Source: Gliomastix tumulicola (taxonomy: Eukaryota; Ascomycota; Sordariomycetes; Hypocreales; Bionectriaceae). From it: 64,000 nt of DNA. Positions 38,167 through 50,500 of the stretch are shown here, piece after piece (position 1 is the first letter of the stretch; each line of letters begins with the position of its first letter). Made by a program: the position numbers and the translations under genes. The notes beneath the pieces were generated by a model. That model ran no database searches. It was given only the letters and a program-made list of their open reading frames with translations, and was not told the DNA's origin. The DNA is taken from the NCBI GenBank assembly GCA_001599755.1, contig BCHX01000003.1, forward strand, positions 5,107,782 through 5,171,781, in the 5' to 3' direction.

Positions 38167-39669
38167 TGAAGATTCTTGGTGGAACTCAACCTGCCCCGCT
38201 GAGAGACGAGCTTAGGGAGGGTAGAGTACTAAGTATAGGAGGCGAGGTGACTAGAGCGAGCAACGGGAAGAGAGATAGGATCATAGTTAGATATTTTCTT
38301 CACTCCTTGTCTCTGATTCTACACCACTTGTCCAACGCCTTGCCAGCTGGCACTCTATCTTGCCTCTTAATCCAGAGAAAGGCATTGGTACGGGACAAGC
38401 CGGGAGGCCTAGCGGACAGCTTGACGGGTCAGTCCCAATGTGCAGAGCTATCTATAGAGTGATGAGCACTATGGCGAGACTACTTGGGAGGCAATTTGGA
38501 ACTTGACGTCGCCCTACGAATCAAATAGGGTTTGGTTTGTAGGGTCCTTCATCAACACGGTTTCAAATTTCGACGTGGGCGTTGGTGAAGGTGACATGGT
38601 GGTCATAATGATGGCAATCGAGACTGGCAGAGATCAAACCCCCCAACGCCCGTCCACCTGCCATGATCCTGAGGACGATTCCCAAATGGACTCATGTCAA
38701 ACTGTTCCTGTCAGATGCGGAATACCATCCCAAACCCTTCTCGTCGCACATTGTCCAGGCGCTGTCCACATCCTTTGTGTCAGTCGATCCAACGGCTGCT
38801 GTGCCACGTGGTTGAAAGAATATTCGAGTTGCAGAACCATACATTTTTGGCACGCATGTGGCTGAACCTTTTCTTCAGCCACATTCAACCAACGGCCGTT
38901 GCGTGACCTGCAGCGGTTGAGCGGCAGCTAAAAGACCCACCCAACCCCTAAAACTTGTTTCTCTCCACACTGCGCCGCCCAAGCCACAGCGAGTCTCACT
39001 CCAACTTCTGTTTACTTCCACACTGCTCTACACCTTGGGGGCGCCATGCTCTTGGGTTGCGAGGCTGTCATTCTGTGCCCGGGATTTCCGTAGTCATATC
39101 CAGTTGGAAGACGATTGCTGTGGACAGTGTTCATCGTCTGCACGACCCTGTCAGGGATACAAAAAAGCTTGGCCTGCCCCTGATTCTTGCATCCTCGTAG
39201 CTCGCAGGAACCACTGCACAAGCCACAGTGTACATGCCATCGCACCCAGTTCCCCATACTGGAGCAAGTACCGCACCCGCCCGGGGGGTCCAAGGCACCC
39301 TCGCCCGTGGTGCTGGAGAGAGAGCTCGTCGCTCGATCCATCATTCTTTTCGTCGACAAAGCATCGCGCGATCCCGCGACGGGCTACACCGAAATCGACA
39401 GCCTCGCTCCTTTTGCACGCGCATTGTCACTGCGTTCATGCCGACTCGGCCGTTCTAGCGAATTCCATATCCAGCCGCACGATTCGAGCAGCGCCGTCCA
39501 TCTACCAGAATCGCTTCCGTCGGCTCTGGCGTCCACCCCGTCGCGTTTCGCTAGCCACAATTTCTCTCCCTCCTTGACTCGGGGGATCCCGCACGACAGC
39601 TCCAATCGACTCCGTTGGCCGTGATCACGCTGGCGTAGGCTACTCGTCCAGCCGGACGGCGTGGGAGGG
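38167..39669. other. Intergenic and upstream region of the CAMKL kinase
   Basis: Shared upstream region of the dioxygenase (-) and the kinase (+). No convincing ORF. 39,400-39,600 is rich in short CT stretches, as expected for a fungal promoter or 5' leader. Confidence 0.45.
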
Positions 39670-42600
39670 ATGCATGCGGCAAGGGGGAAGACCGAAGTGC
39701 TGGGACGGAAGGCAAAGGTTCGTCGTCTGTCTATTCCATCCACCACCCGCCCATTTGCACCTAGAAAGACCGCCAGCACAGCACCGACTGCTATTGCGCG
39801 GTGCCTTTTGCAAGCGGAATCGGGCCTGGTTTATCCGTTTGGCGCTTTGCTTTGACTGACCGTTTCGTCCTCGTAGCTTGCGAACTCATACCAGGAACTC
39901 TTGGAGTACGTCTTTCGAATTCTTCCTCTCCGATTCCATATCCTCTCCCGCACGAGACTGCTCCCTCAGCCCCCTCGGACCTTCTTTAGACGAGAATCGC
40001 CGATACTGATACCTATGCAGCGAGTTTTCCAACAAGGACCTCAAGTCGGTGGGCAACTACAGTCTCGGGCGCTTGATCGGTAAAGGTTCCTTTGGCAAGG
40101 TCTACCTTGCCTCCCACAAGCTCACCAATGGCTCCAAGGTACGTGTGTGGTGGTCGCACCAGCTCGCACTGCGACCGTTGCGCCAGTGCAAGTTGTGATA
40201 CCCTCCTACTAAAACTCCTTCCTCCGCACAGGTCGTCCTCAAGTCGGCGAACAAGGGCGACTCCAACCTGGCCCGCGAGATCCATCACCACCGACAGTTC
40301 ATCCACCCGCACATCGCGCGACTCTACGAGGTCATAGTCACGGAAAACCTGGTCTGGCTCGTGCTCGAATACTGCGCCGGCGACGAACTGTACGACTACC
40401 TCCTCAAATCGGGCCCCTTGCCGGTCGACAAAGTGCAGAAGATCTTCGCCCAGCTCGTCGGTGCCGTGTCGTATGTCCACAAGCAGTCCTGTGTCCACCG
40501 CGACCTGAAACTGGAGAACATCCTCTTCGACCGACACGAGAACGTCAAGCTCGTCGACTTTGGTTTCACGAGGGAATACGAGGGCAGGACGAACCACCTG
40601 CAGACCTTCTGCGGTACGGTATGCTACGCCGCGCCCGAGATGCTCAAGGGGGAGAAGTACGCGGGCGAGAAGGTGGACGTGTGGAGTCTGGGCATCATCC
40701 TCTACGCCCTGCTCTGCGGCGAGCTGCCGTTCGACGACGACGACGACAACGTCACGCGAACCAAGATCCTGTCCGAGGAGCCCAAGTACCCGGAGCAGCT
40801 GCCACCCGACGCCGTCGCCCTCCTCAAGACGCTGCTCTCGAAACGGCCGTTCCCCCGACCGTCCCTTCCCGACATCCTGAACCACCCGTTCATCGCCGAC
40901 TACGCGCCGGCCCAGAAGGCAATACTCGAGATCAAGGCGGAGGCACCCTTCTCCACGCTGCTGGAGAAGGACTGCTTGCACCGCATGAGGGCGGCCGGCA
41001 TCAACATCGACAGCGTCATCGAGAGCGTGCTCGCGCAGAAATGCGACGCCCTGGCCGGGTGGTGGGCTCTCCTTCTGGAGAAGGAGGAACGCAAGCTGCT
41101 CCGCAAGGAGCGCAAGCGGAGAGAGAGGGACGCCGAGAACAAGAGCATGCGGCGTATATCGGCCGCCTCGAGTCGTCTGGAGCGCATGGCCCCGTCGTTG
41201 CAGGATGTCGACGAGGATGGGGGCTTGACGTCGCAGTTCATCATAGGGGGTCTGAGCCATTCTCGAAGCCGAGGTCGGAGCGAGCGTAGGAGCGCGCACT
41301 ACTACGGATTCAACCTGCAAGACCTTCCGCAGCTGTCGGAGGCGGGCAGGGAGAGCGGGCATGGAAGTGCTGAGGACATGCCACCGACACCGATAGACAA
41401 AGATTCTATCCGATCCGCATCGACATCGCGCCACCGACGACCGCCGCCGCCGCCAAAGGAAGGGATCATCCGCTCCGCGAGGTCCAGAGGCTCGACACTG
41501 CATCTGGTGACCACATCGGACGCGCTGGGTGGGAGCAGCGTGGACTCGGAACAACAGCGGAACGGGGCAGCGCCGAAGACGAGACGGAAGCCCAGCCAGG
41601 CCATCATCGCTCACTGGAAGAACTGGACACACTGGATTTTCGAGAATACTTCTAAGAGAAGGAAATGGCACGAGAAGAAGAGGAGCCGAAGCACGCCTGA
41701 CCTGCACGAGAAGGAGGGCAGCACAAGCACAGCCAAAGACACCGGCAAAGATGCCAGCCCCAGGCCACAGACAAGCAAATACCCGGGGGGCACCAACTCG
41801 CCTAGAGTGCAAGCAACAGCCAGCCTGCCCAAGGGTGTTGTCGCCAACGGGCACATCGCTAAGAACCAGCCCAGCTCGTCGCCGCAAGGGGCGCCTCCCG
41901 TCGTCAACCAGGCCAGGTCTGGCACTCGTGTGAGCTCGGGGGGACACAGCTATCCCTCGCAGCATGGTCCTGGGCGGATCACGACGTCACAGTCATACAA
42001 GAGGCAGTCTCTATCTCCGTCGCCGTTGACACCTCGATCAGGGATGCGCCGTCCTTCAGGGGGTCTTCGTGGCAGGAAGTCAACCTCGTCCTCTGTATCT
42101 TCCGTCCGCAGCATGCACCGCCACCATCACACTCATTCCAAAGCCTCGTCCACGAGCTCGACGGCATCAGCGACATCCAAGACGCCCCATCGTCACCGAG
42201 GCGCCTCGCCGCACCACTCCGTCAAGGTCCTTCCAGCCACGCCCACGGCGAACTCGTTCCCATCCAACATCCGTCTCGTTCGAGCGACGCCGACTCCTCT
42301 CGCCATCTACAACGAGGGCATGCCGGCAAACCAGCAGGACTCGTTTGACGCGCCGCCGGGCTCACCCAACCCGTTCGCCTCGGGGATCATGTTTGCCAAG
42401 CGGAAGAGGAACCTCTTCAAGGGCCCCAGCCTCAACTTCGGTGGTGGCCCGGCTGGCCCCTCGACTGCTCGTGGCCCCAGTGCGACGCACTCTCGTAGCG
42501 GCAGCGGTTCTGGCGCGCTCGCTCGACGCTCCGGGGAGATAACCATCCAGGAGGAAGATGAGGATCACTTCGAGGACAGAGACATCGAAGAGGTGGACAC

Positions 42601-42805
42601 GTTTGCTCCCATCGCCGCACGACCTGGTGAGATAATCACAGAGCAAATCATCGAGGACAGCGAACCTACTCCGACTCAGGAGGAGCTTCATATACCAGCG
42701 ACGGCGATGGCAGAGGCCAACGACAAGGGCAAGGCTTATGAGAGCCCATCTGCACCAGCAGACGCCCACGTGAACGACACCTTCCCGACGACACAAAAGC
42801 AGTAA
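39670..42805 (+). CDS. CAMKL-type serine/threonine protein kinase with a long low-complexity tail
   Basis: Firm exons are 39,877-39,905 (LANSYQELL), 40,021-40,138 and 40,232-42,805, with introns GTACGT...GCAG and GTACGT...ACAG. A first exon 39,670-39,717 (intron GTTCGT...CGTAG) keeps the frame and would give 922 residues, but the true start is uncertain. The kinase domain is complete: GKGSFGKV, VVLK, HRDLKLEN, DFGFTRE, GTVCYAAPEML, DVWSLGIILYALLCGELPF. The domain resembles fungal SNF1/Kin4/Gin4-like kinases of the CAMK group. It is followed by a conserved helical stretch (KCDALAGWWALLLEKEERK) and about 450 residues rich in Ser, Pro, Arg and Gly, probably disordered and phosphorylated. A role in cell-cycle or polarity signalling is inferred only from the subfamily. 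It converges on ILM1. Confidence 0.88.
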
Positions 42806-42952
42806 AGATACCCAGCCACGGCGCGACGTCTAAACCTCATGACTCGATTGCCACCGGACGCAAAAGTGCAGACCATGTTCCAATTACGGATACTTCAAGC
42901 AATATCACGAACAGAATTATATAGATCACGCTTCATTCCATGTTGGATCGAA

Positions 42953-42982
<30 letters not shown>
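42953..42982. repeat. (CAG)n microsatellite
   Basis: About ten GCA units in the 3' flank of the kinase gene, outside any coding exon. Confidence 0.85.
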
Positions 42983-42984
<2 letters not shown>

Positions 42985-43415
42985 CAGAAGGGAGAGGAGG
43001 GGAGGAAAAAGAAAAGGCAAAGTAACATACATGATAGTCTCTTGGCGATGGCCTCTCAACCCGTCGCTTGAACATACACACAACTTTCTCTTCTTGTGCT
43101 TATTATAGAAATTTTAGCTGCGCGATAGCTTTTTGATGCCAATCTTGTACCTTTCTCTTCTTGTCACGACTTTGCTCGGCGACCCGGGCTTGTCCCTAAT
43201 GCAAAAATGTGCACACAGTTCGGCCCAACGAAGGGCTCTATCTACGAGACGGCCGGTTCATCGGCATTCGTTGCGGCGGGTTCACGAAACGGAGCGTTCA
43301 TGGCGCATATCGGAGGCCTCGAGCTCAGTCAACCTGGCTTGGGGGTCGGTGTGCCCCCCAACTAGGCACATGCCGAGCTTCTTCGCAAAGCACCAGCAGG
43401 CGGACTTGCAAAGCG

Positions 43416-43432
43416 CCCCCCCCCCCCCCCCC
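43416..43432. repeat. Poly-C run
   Basis: Seventeen consecutive C residues in the space between the kinase and ILM1 3' ends. Its length is likely to vary between isolates or to be a sequencing-error site. Confidence 0.7.
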
Positions 43433-43579
43433 AGCACCGTCGAACATTCAAGCGGCGCAAGTGAAGGCATACGCAGCCATGGATCCCTCCTCGCTACGTC
43501 CGATGAGGAAGCCACAGCAAGTGCAAATCCGTGCATATAATTCGTTCGTATCGTTCCACGTTCGACAGCGTTTCACTCT

Positions 43580-44324
43580 TCAGATATCCTCCCGGCCCGT
43601 CTTCCGCCGTAGCTTTTCCACCAGGGCGTTCCTCTCCTCCCTCAGCGTGACCCAGACCCAGAACCAGGAGATCATCTCGACGAAGAGGAAGGTGAAGGCG
43701 ACCCTGTTCTTGAGGGCGTCGCCGCCCCAGGTGGCGGGCGTGTAGTGCGGGTTGTGCGAGGGCGGGTGGTTGAGGCGGCCTGCGCCACGGGCAGGGGACG
43801 GATACGCTGGGGACGAGGGGCCGAAGAAGAAGGTGTAGAAGAGGACGCCCATGGAGAGGGATGTGCGCAGGGGGGCTGGCGGAGAAGGAATAAGAAGTCA
43901 GCGCAAGCAAGCAAAACGAAGACGTGCGAAGGGGCGAAGAGGGGGAGGGGGGGGGAAGGCTTACCCTGGGAGCTCCAGTAGTAGATCAGACTGATTTCTT
44001 CGGGCATAGAGAGGGAGACCAGGTCTGTGAGGCCAACGAAGCCGAGAACGACGGCAAGGAGCGCCAGCTGTGGGCTCTGCGCGTCAAAGCTCCCCTCGGC
44101 GGCGGGCTAGAAATTACCAGCAGTCAGTGTCCCTGTTTTCGGTATTCTTATCGTGTCGAGTCTTCAGAGGGCAGGCAGGCTCGTACCATTCCCATGCTCT
44201 CGCCCAGGACCCATACGAGCGCCTGGTCATCGATCGTGCGCGGGTTCGTGAGGAAGAAGTAGGCGAGAGTGATGTGGAAGAGGGAGATGGACGTGATGAT
44301 GGTCGTCGAAGATATGAGCGGCAT
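43580..44324 (-). CDS. ILM1: Ilm1 family membrane protein
   Basis: Three exons (44,324-44,187; 44,106-43,965; 43,875-43,580) with in-frame GT..AG introns of 80 and 89 bp give 191 residues, the usual size for Ilm1 (increased loss of mitochondrial DNA 1). It has a hydrophobic N-terminal segment (ITSISLFHITLAYFFL) followed by TNPRTIDDQALVWVLGESMGM, a second helix (LALLAVVLGFVGLTDLVSLSM), LIYYWSSQAPLRTSLSMGVLFYTFFFG, and a last helix around FLFVEMISWFWVWVTLREERN with a basic end. In yeast the protein is an endoplasmic-reticulum protein whose loss reduces mitochondrial DNA maintenance; its biochemical role is unknown. Only the assembled exons show the family: no single reading frame covers it. Confidence 0.88.
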
Positions 44325-45358
44325 GGTTGCTGTCTGTCGTCGCCTGTCTGCGGCGGTAGCGCGTCAAAGTGTATTCGTATATAGTCTCGATCGCTGGCGA
44401 AGCCTCGTCGTCGTCGAAGGGAGGAAGGTCGAGCTCGAGCGAAGGGTCGCGTGAGGGAGGTTGAAGAGAGGGGTGGCGGCGGGGAGAAATCAGGGAGGCG
44501 CTGAGACGGAGAGAAGGGACGAGAAACAAGCGAAGGGAGGGGGGAAGAAGAAGCAGCAGCTTGAAACGCCAAAGGCAAAGACCAGAAAAAGACTGCAAGA
44601 GGAAACAAGAAGCGCCTGACGTGGCTTGAAACCCGTCGAGAAAGCGAGCAGGGGAGGGGGAGGTAATGCGTCACGGGGAGCTTCTGCAGGCTGGAAGAAA
44701 GTTGGTGTCGCGACGATCTTGCGTGTGACGCCTCGCCTCAGTGGGAAAATGCGCTGGAGAATTGCTTGGCAAGGGTCCCCAGCGCCTGGAATCTGCCAAC
44801 CTGGAACGTTCAGGCTTGGCATTCATTGGCTGTGGGAGCTCCCGTCCTGCTCCACTTTACCTCAGCAAGGTCCCGTCCAAGGTGCCTACCTACCCTACAC
44901 ATTGGACTGCTCCGGCGCAGCTTGTTGCCGGTTCGAAGATTCAACGGCATTACGCCAGAGGGCGAGCGCGAAGACATACTTAAGCAGGAAAGGCATGGTG
45001 CTTCTTTCTGTGCCTTGAAAATCGCGGTGACGGCGGGGAGTTCTGTCATTCTGTACCTTGGGCGTCGAAACACCGCGTGGTCGAATCCAGCTCTGGGGAC
45101 CGGAGGAAGGTTAGTCCGGGGCAACCTAGATCAGGATTCCGATCCACCTCGTATCCCCAGAGATCTTCATCCTTGCAAATCATATCTTTGCGCGGTCTTT
45201 AGCGGACGAGCCGTTCACACCCAAAGTCCGAATAGACGGCCAGACTTTCCGGAAGACCTCATTCTTGAGAGCACTGATTGAGCCGTCCTGGTCGCTTTCC
45301 CGCAGCCCTGATCCAGACCACGCCTTATGTTCACTTTCACGACATTTCCATATTCGTT
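44325..45358. promoter_or_regulatory. Divergent intergenic region between ILM1 and the Gfd2-like gene
   Basis: About 1.03 kb separates two divergent start codons. The ILM1 side (44,430-44,560) is purine-rich on the plus strand, that is, a CT-rich leader on the minus strand. No specific binding site could be assigned. Confidence 0.4.
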
Positions 45359-46282
45359 ATGACCATCACAGCCCCACGTGCCAGCATCACCAAGCATGGA
45401 ATGCGGGTTCTGCATGAAATCCTGGGGCTTCACGCCGGAACAGAATCAACACAGCCATCCACTCCAGCGGCCCTTGCAGATGTGGTTCTCGTCGCCATCG
45501 ACTTTGAGAATGTTGCAGGTATCAAGTACAGATTTTCTGATACACTATGGTGCCAGGTCGGTCTCGCTCTCCTCGATATTAAGCAACTCGAAAATACAGC
45601 CCTGGACAAGGCTATAATAACGCATAATTTTGTGGCGGGATCCCCACAGTACGTGAGAAATACTCGGAATGAATTTCTCTTTGGAAGGACTCGAACAATC
45701 ATGCCTTCAGAGATACAACATTGTATTCTCTCTTGCCTCCCGCTGCGCCGGAACATCATCATTGTGGGTCATGGAATTGGCACTGACCTCTCGGCTTTGC
45801 AAGCCCTTGATATTCATCTGGCTGCGTCAACCATCGTGCTGGATACTTGCAACATCGCGATGACTTGCTTGGACTGGGGTCAATTATCCCTCAGTCGCTT
45901 GTTATCTGCCCTAGGATGTCCTTTTGATCAACTCCATTGCGCAGGCAATGACGCCCACTTTACTCTAAGAGCGCTGCTTCTCATCGCAATATCAGGATGC
46001 TCCGTTGAAGCACAAATTAGGGCTCGCCTACTGCTTGATTTATTACAACGGATTGCTACGTATCCTATCCCCCGTCCAGTACGACTGGATCCCTTGCATC
46101 CAAAGCCTCCGAATAAGAAATGGTTGTGGCTATCGAAGAAGCAGAAGTTTCAGGCGCGGACCTGGAGCATTGAGAAGCAGGATCAGGTTCGTGCTGCTCG
46201 AAGGTTGAGAAAGAAGGAGGCGGAAGAGGGCTATCATAGGGATCTGGGGAGAACGGTTTTTCACCCGGTCGGGTGGATCTAG
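45359..46282 (+). CDS. Gfd2/YDR514C-like protein with a DEDDh exonuclease fold
   Basis: Single-exon 307-residue protein. The start is taken at ATG 45,359 (MTITAPRAS); the frame is open further upstream but has no earlier ATG. The four acidic positions of DEDDh nucleases can be placed: Asp48 and Glu50 in VAIDFENV, Asp143 in GHGIGTDLSAL, and Asp198 in HCAGNDAHFT, with His193 five residues before it. This is the arrangement of the RNase H-like domain found in fungal Gfd2/YDR514C proteins, which are associated with mRNA export in yeast. All catalytic residues are present, so nuclease activity is plausible, but the substrate is unknown. The C-terminal 60 residues are strongly basic (KKWLWLSKKQKFQ, RRLRKKEAEE) and could bind RNA. 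Confidence 0.82.
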   Translation: MTITAPRASITKHGMRVLHEILGLHAGTESTQPSTPAALADVVLVAIDFENVAGIKYRFSDTLWCQVGLALLDIKQLENTALDKAIITHNFVAGSPQYVRNTRNEFLFGRTRTIMPSEIQHCILSCLPLRRNIIIVGHGIGTDLSALQALDIHLAASTIVLDTCNIAMTCLDWGQLSLSRLLSALGCPFDQLHCAGNDAHFTLRALLLIAISGCSVEAQIRARLLLDLLQRIATYPIPRPVRLDPLHPKPPNKKWLWLSKKQKFQARTWSIEKQDQVRAARRLRKKEAEEGYHRDLGRTVFHPVGWI

Positions 46283-47033
46283 TGCTCCTCGATCGTGCAG
46301 AGCCACTCGATTGGTGTTTTCCCCAGGTGTTCGATATCAAAAGGAGCTGACGAATGCTTCCTGATGGGGTAGAGAGACGGAGACGGAGACAGCCATTGGA
46401 TCATCACAGTAGCCAGGTGATCAAGTGACGTGAGAGATGATGATGCATTAAAGAAAAGTCTAGGCTGCTCGATCGAGTAGAAGTCCTCCTGAATACGGGG
46501 CCTGCGCCCGGGCCCAATGCCCCGAGTTAATAGCTTAGAACTTTACTCTTTTAAAAGGTCTTGAAAGTCCGGGTTCAACAACGGCGAGGGCGCCTTGCCT
46601 GGTTGGCTTGCCACAATTCGTATAACGGTTGTGCTGAACGATAAGAGTTATAAGGACCTTCAGGGCAGGTCCAGGTGAACGCAAGTGTTGAAAGCTGGCG
46701 CTATCCTATCTACTAGTTGGGCAATGGCTATTGCATATAGACTGGTGACTGGTGATCCTGAGCTTTATTCTTCCTGAAGCTCCCCTCGCCCCTCGCGGGA
46801 ACGCCCAGCGCCTCTGTCGCCTGCTTCCTTTATAGTTGATTGAGTTGATGATTCAAGTGTTATAACCAGGGAGCTAAGATAAAAGACAGAGCGAGCTGCC
46901 CATTTTGAGGGTTTGCGATGCCACATACGAAGTGATAATAAAGCTGCCATATTGGTCCTGGCTTGCTTCCTGGTTTGACAAGTTTCATTGCAAGATGCAG
47001 GAAATGCTCCAGTCGCGGGCGCACGCGACCTTA
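46283..47033. other. Intergenic region next to the third transposon island
   Basis: No gene. 46,495-46,560 carries a G+C-rich patch and following bases that align, with C/T and G/A differences, to 5,600-5,660 in the first RIP island, suggesting a short unmutated relic of the same repeat. Confidence 0.4.
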
Positions 47034-47077
47034 AGTCAAAGCACCCTCTTCTGGACCACCTGAAAATATCACTATCG

Positions 47078-47545
47078 TGTGACGAACGGGGTGATCCGTC
47101 TGGTGTAGGGTAGTCGGATCAGGGTTCGAACAATATTCTATATTCTTAGAACTCTGGGATGTCTTAACTAAGCGGGGTGGTAGTCATAGCTAATAAGTTA
47201 GGAGTATTAGCAAGGCTAAGAGGAACTAGTATTAGTAAAGGATACTCTAGCTTAGTATACTTATTAGTAAAGGGTATATCTAAGTAAAGTACTTTATTAA
47301 TAGCTAGTGAGCTATTTAACCTATCTAGGTAATAACTATATATATATACTAGGTAGTACACTTATGGTGTACTATATCTAGGGTGAACCATCTTATAGTT
47401 TATAGCTAGTTTATTAATAGAGTTATAAACTATATTCTTACTCTAGGGTAGTTATATTCCTTAGCATGGAATATCTTTATACCTATAGTACCTATTTAAC
47501 CTATATAGCCTATAATTTTATAACTATATTAGTTAGGTTATAATA
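47078..47545 (-). repeat. LTR at the 3' end of the minus-strand element (468 bp)
   Basis: Aligns end to end with 54,500-54,967. The outer end is unmutated. It is adjoined by the purine tract on its inner side. Confidence 0.85.
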
Positions 47546-47562
47546 TAATCTCCCCTCTCCTA
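47546..47562 (-). other. Polypurine tract of the minus-strand element
   Basis: On the minus strand, TAGGAGAGGGGAGATTA runs directly into the LTR, and the block GTCTTAGGATAAAGACC precedes it, as in the other copies. Confidence 0.7.
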
Positions 47563-50500
47563 AGGTCTTTATCCTAAGACCTACTTAAGTTATAGTTTAC
47601 CTACTTCTTATTCCTAGTATATCTTGTCCTTTTCTTATTCCCCTACTTCCTATTTTACTAATAAGATATTAGGTTATATTAAAAAGTTATTAAAAACATA
47701 TAATACCTAGGATTATTATATAGTGACTTTAAACTTTATTTATACTAATAGCTTCTCTATCTCTCTATATTCTTAGTGCTTTAATTACTATAAGAGCTGC
47801 TTAGTGGTTAAGGATATTAATTATTATTAGGCTTACTTCCTTATAGGATGAGTATATAATAGTGCTTATATACCTATAATATTCTATGAGTTACCTTGTG
47901 TCTTATTTTTATTATTTTATTTAATTTATTTTATAGTGGAGTAGATTAATAATAAGTTAATATATCTAGAGTGTAAGGAGGAGGTAGCTAAAGAGTAGCT
48001 CCTAGCTTAGTGTTATTAGTTAGAGCATGAGGTAAATAAGTTATTAGTAAAGTTAGTGTACCTTTAGAAGATATGTAAATTACTTTACTTAAAAGGTATA
48101 GAAATAGTGAAGAAGAATTTATCTTTAATAGAAGAGTTAGAGGAAGAAGAGTAAAAAGAGGTAAAGGAAAGGGCCTAAAGGGAGAAGTTAAAGCAGGTAT
48201 AGTAATAAGAGTAGGAAGCTCTAGCTTAGATGTAATAGGCTTGCTCCATGGAGGTAATTAATTAGTTAGCTATTTCCTTTAGTGATGCCTCGCTAGCTAG
48301 GTTATTAAGTAATATTACTTAGGGTGACTTTAGTAGTATATCTTTAGCAAACGCTAAGCGCCCTTTAGGTTCTTAACTAGCTCCTAGGTATTATATTTAT
48401 TTCTATATTCTTTCTATTTAACTTTATATTTATCTTTATTATTAATCCTTTATTTATTTAAAATTACTTCTACTTTAAATACCTTATTATACACTTTAAT
48501 ATATAGGTGTAGTTTATTAATTTAAGTGCCTTTTAGCACTAGTTCTAAGAGTAAAATATAAAAGGTAGGGTGTATCTATATATTCATAGGTAATAAGAGT
48601 TAGTAGTTAGATATTGAAATTTTCTTCTTAACCTTAAATAGTCTAAGTTTTTTATAGTCTAATTTATTACTTAGTTATATTATTATAATTCCTTGTTAGA
48701 GTAAGTAGACTATCTCTCCCTCTTTAAAGGTTAGTCCCTTTAACCTTCCTTAGTTATAGTATTTTACTATATATCCTTATATAAATTTAAGTTATTATTA
48801 TATTTTATTATATAAGTTAAGTAGCTCTTATACTATAAGGATGGCTTTTCCTATAAGTAGCCCTTCCCTAGGCTGCTTTTACTATATTAGTTTATATTTA
48901 TAGTTAGCTTTAAATAGTGATACTTTTATAGATTCTTATAGTGCTGAGTTATATATAAACTAGGCTATTAGTAGGTATTTTACCTAGTTATTTTAATTAT
49001 AGTTAATATAATATCTAAGGTATGTTTTTAGTGTTTAATTAAGTTTTTTTATTTATTTATCTATTTATAGGTATTATGCTATACTAAGTTTATAGTTAAC
49101 TCTAAGTCTTACTATTAAACTTTACTAAAACTTAGATGTAAATATTATTCCTCTATTAGATATAACTTTATCTAGTAGCTTATATTAGCTTACTACTATA
49201 TATAGAAACTAATATACTAGTATATCTATATTGCTTTCCTTTTAATATAGGATGAAATATATATACTTTATAAAGTGGTCTATAATAATAAAGATACTAT
49301 TATATTCTATATTATCTCCTGGTTTCTTGGAGTATAGTAGCTTCATAATATAATCCTATGTAATAGAGGTCTATAGTCCTATTAGGACTAGTATTAGTTA
49401 TAGTTCTTTATAGGTTTTATATTATATTAGTTTAGCTAGGTGACACTCTTAATATTATTATATAATTTAGTTTATATCCTTATTAATTCCTTCCTAGTTA
49501 TAGTATTACTTAATTTATTTAAGTGTCCTTTATATTCCTAGGTGTTCTACTATTAGGTTATTGTGGATTTCCTTGATAAGCTGGTCTTATAGTTCTAGTG
49601 TTACCTATATATATCCTTTAACTTTATTATGTATCTCCGCGGCTCCTGGAATATTATTATCTAATACTAGAGGCATGTAGACTAGGTGACTATTATACTA
49701 TAAGGCTCCCTTGGGTAACACCTTATCTTTATATATAATTCCCCATGCTTTAACTATATTAGTGGTATTAGTAGGTGCTACTTTTGGGGTTTCCTTATTA
49801 CTCTTATTAATATAGATGCTAAGTCTATTATTATTTTTAATTAGTAGTGTGTAGGTGGTATTAACCTGCCTTCCTTTCCTGATTATATTGAGTTTAATTT
49901 GCTAGATCTTGCTATTATTGGTTTTTCCAAATACTTATTCTTTTATAATAATATATTCTATGTTATATTCTAGTTTTTAGCTTAGTATATTAGCTCTTCT
50001 ATTTTTTAATCCCTTTTAGTGGATGATCTTATAGTTAAATTTAGCTATTATTTCCATATAGTGAAGCTATTAACTATTAAGTTCCTATATTATTATGAAA
50101 TATATAATATTTTTATAATTAGTGTATACTATTACCTTATGCTTACTTCCTAGTAGGTAGTATTAATACTCCTTGAAGTATAGTATAATTATTAAAAATT
50201 CTTTATTATAAATAGGGTAGTTTAGTTCTACTCTATGTAGCTTTTATGAGAAGAATATAATAGGTCTAATTCTACCTTGGTTATTTTATTATCCTATTTG
50301 CCCTATAACTGTGAAATTAGAAGTATTTATTTTTAGTTTAATAGGTTTCTTAGGATTAAATATAATAAGTATAGGTTTTAATGTGATATAGCTCTTAATC
50401 TTATTAAATACTTACTAGTATACTAGTATCCACCTAAACTTCTAATTCTTCTTAGTGGCTTCTATAAGTGGGTTTATAATCTTACTAAAGTCCTTAATAA

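Noticed and set aside
39035..39577. 180-codon plus frame
   Set aside because: Ser/Arg/Pro-rich with no domain. It lies in the upstream region of the kinase and overlaps other equally long frames.
40013..41965. 650-codon open frame on the minus strand
   Set aside because: Antisense shadow of the G+C-rich CAMKL kinase exons. The plus frame has full kinase motifs and splice sites.
47100..47125. GGTTCGAAC resembling a tRNA T-loop
   Set aside because: Part of the LTR end present in several copies. No acceptor stem or anticodon arm around it.
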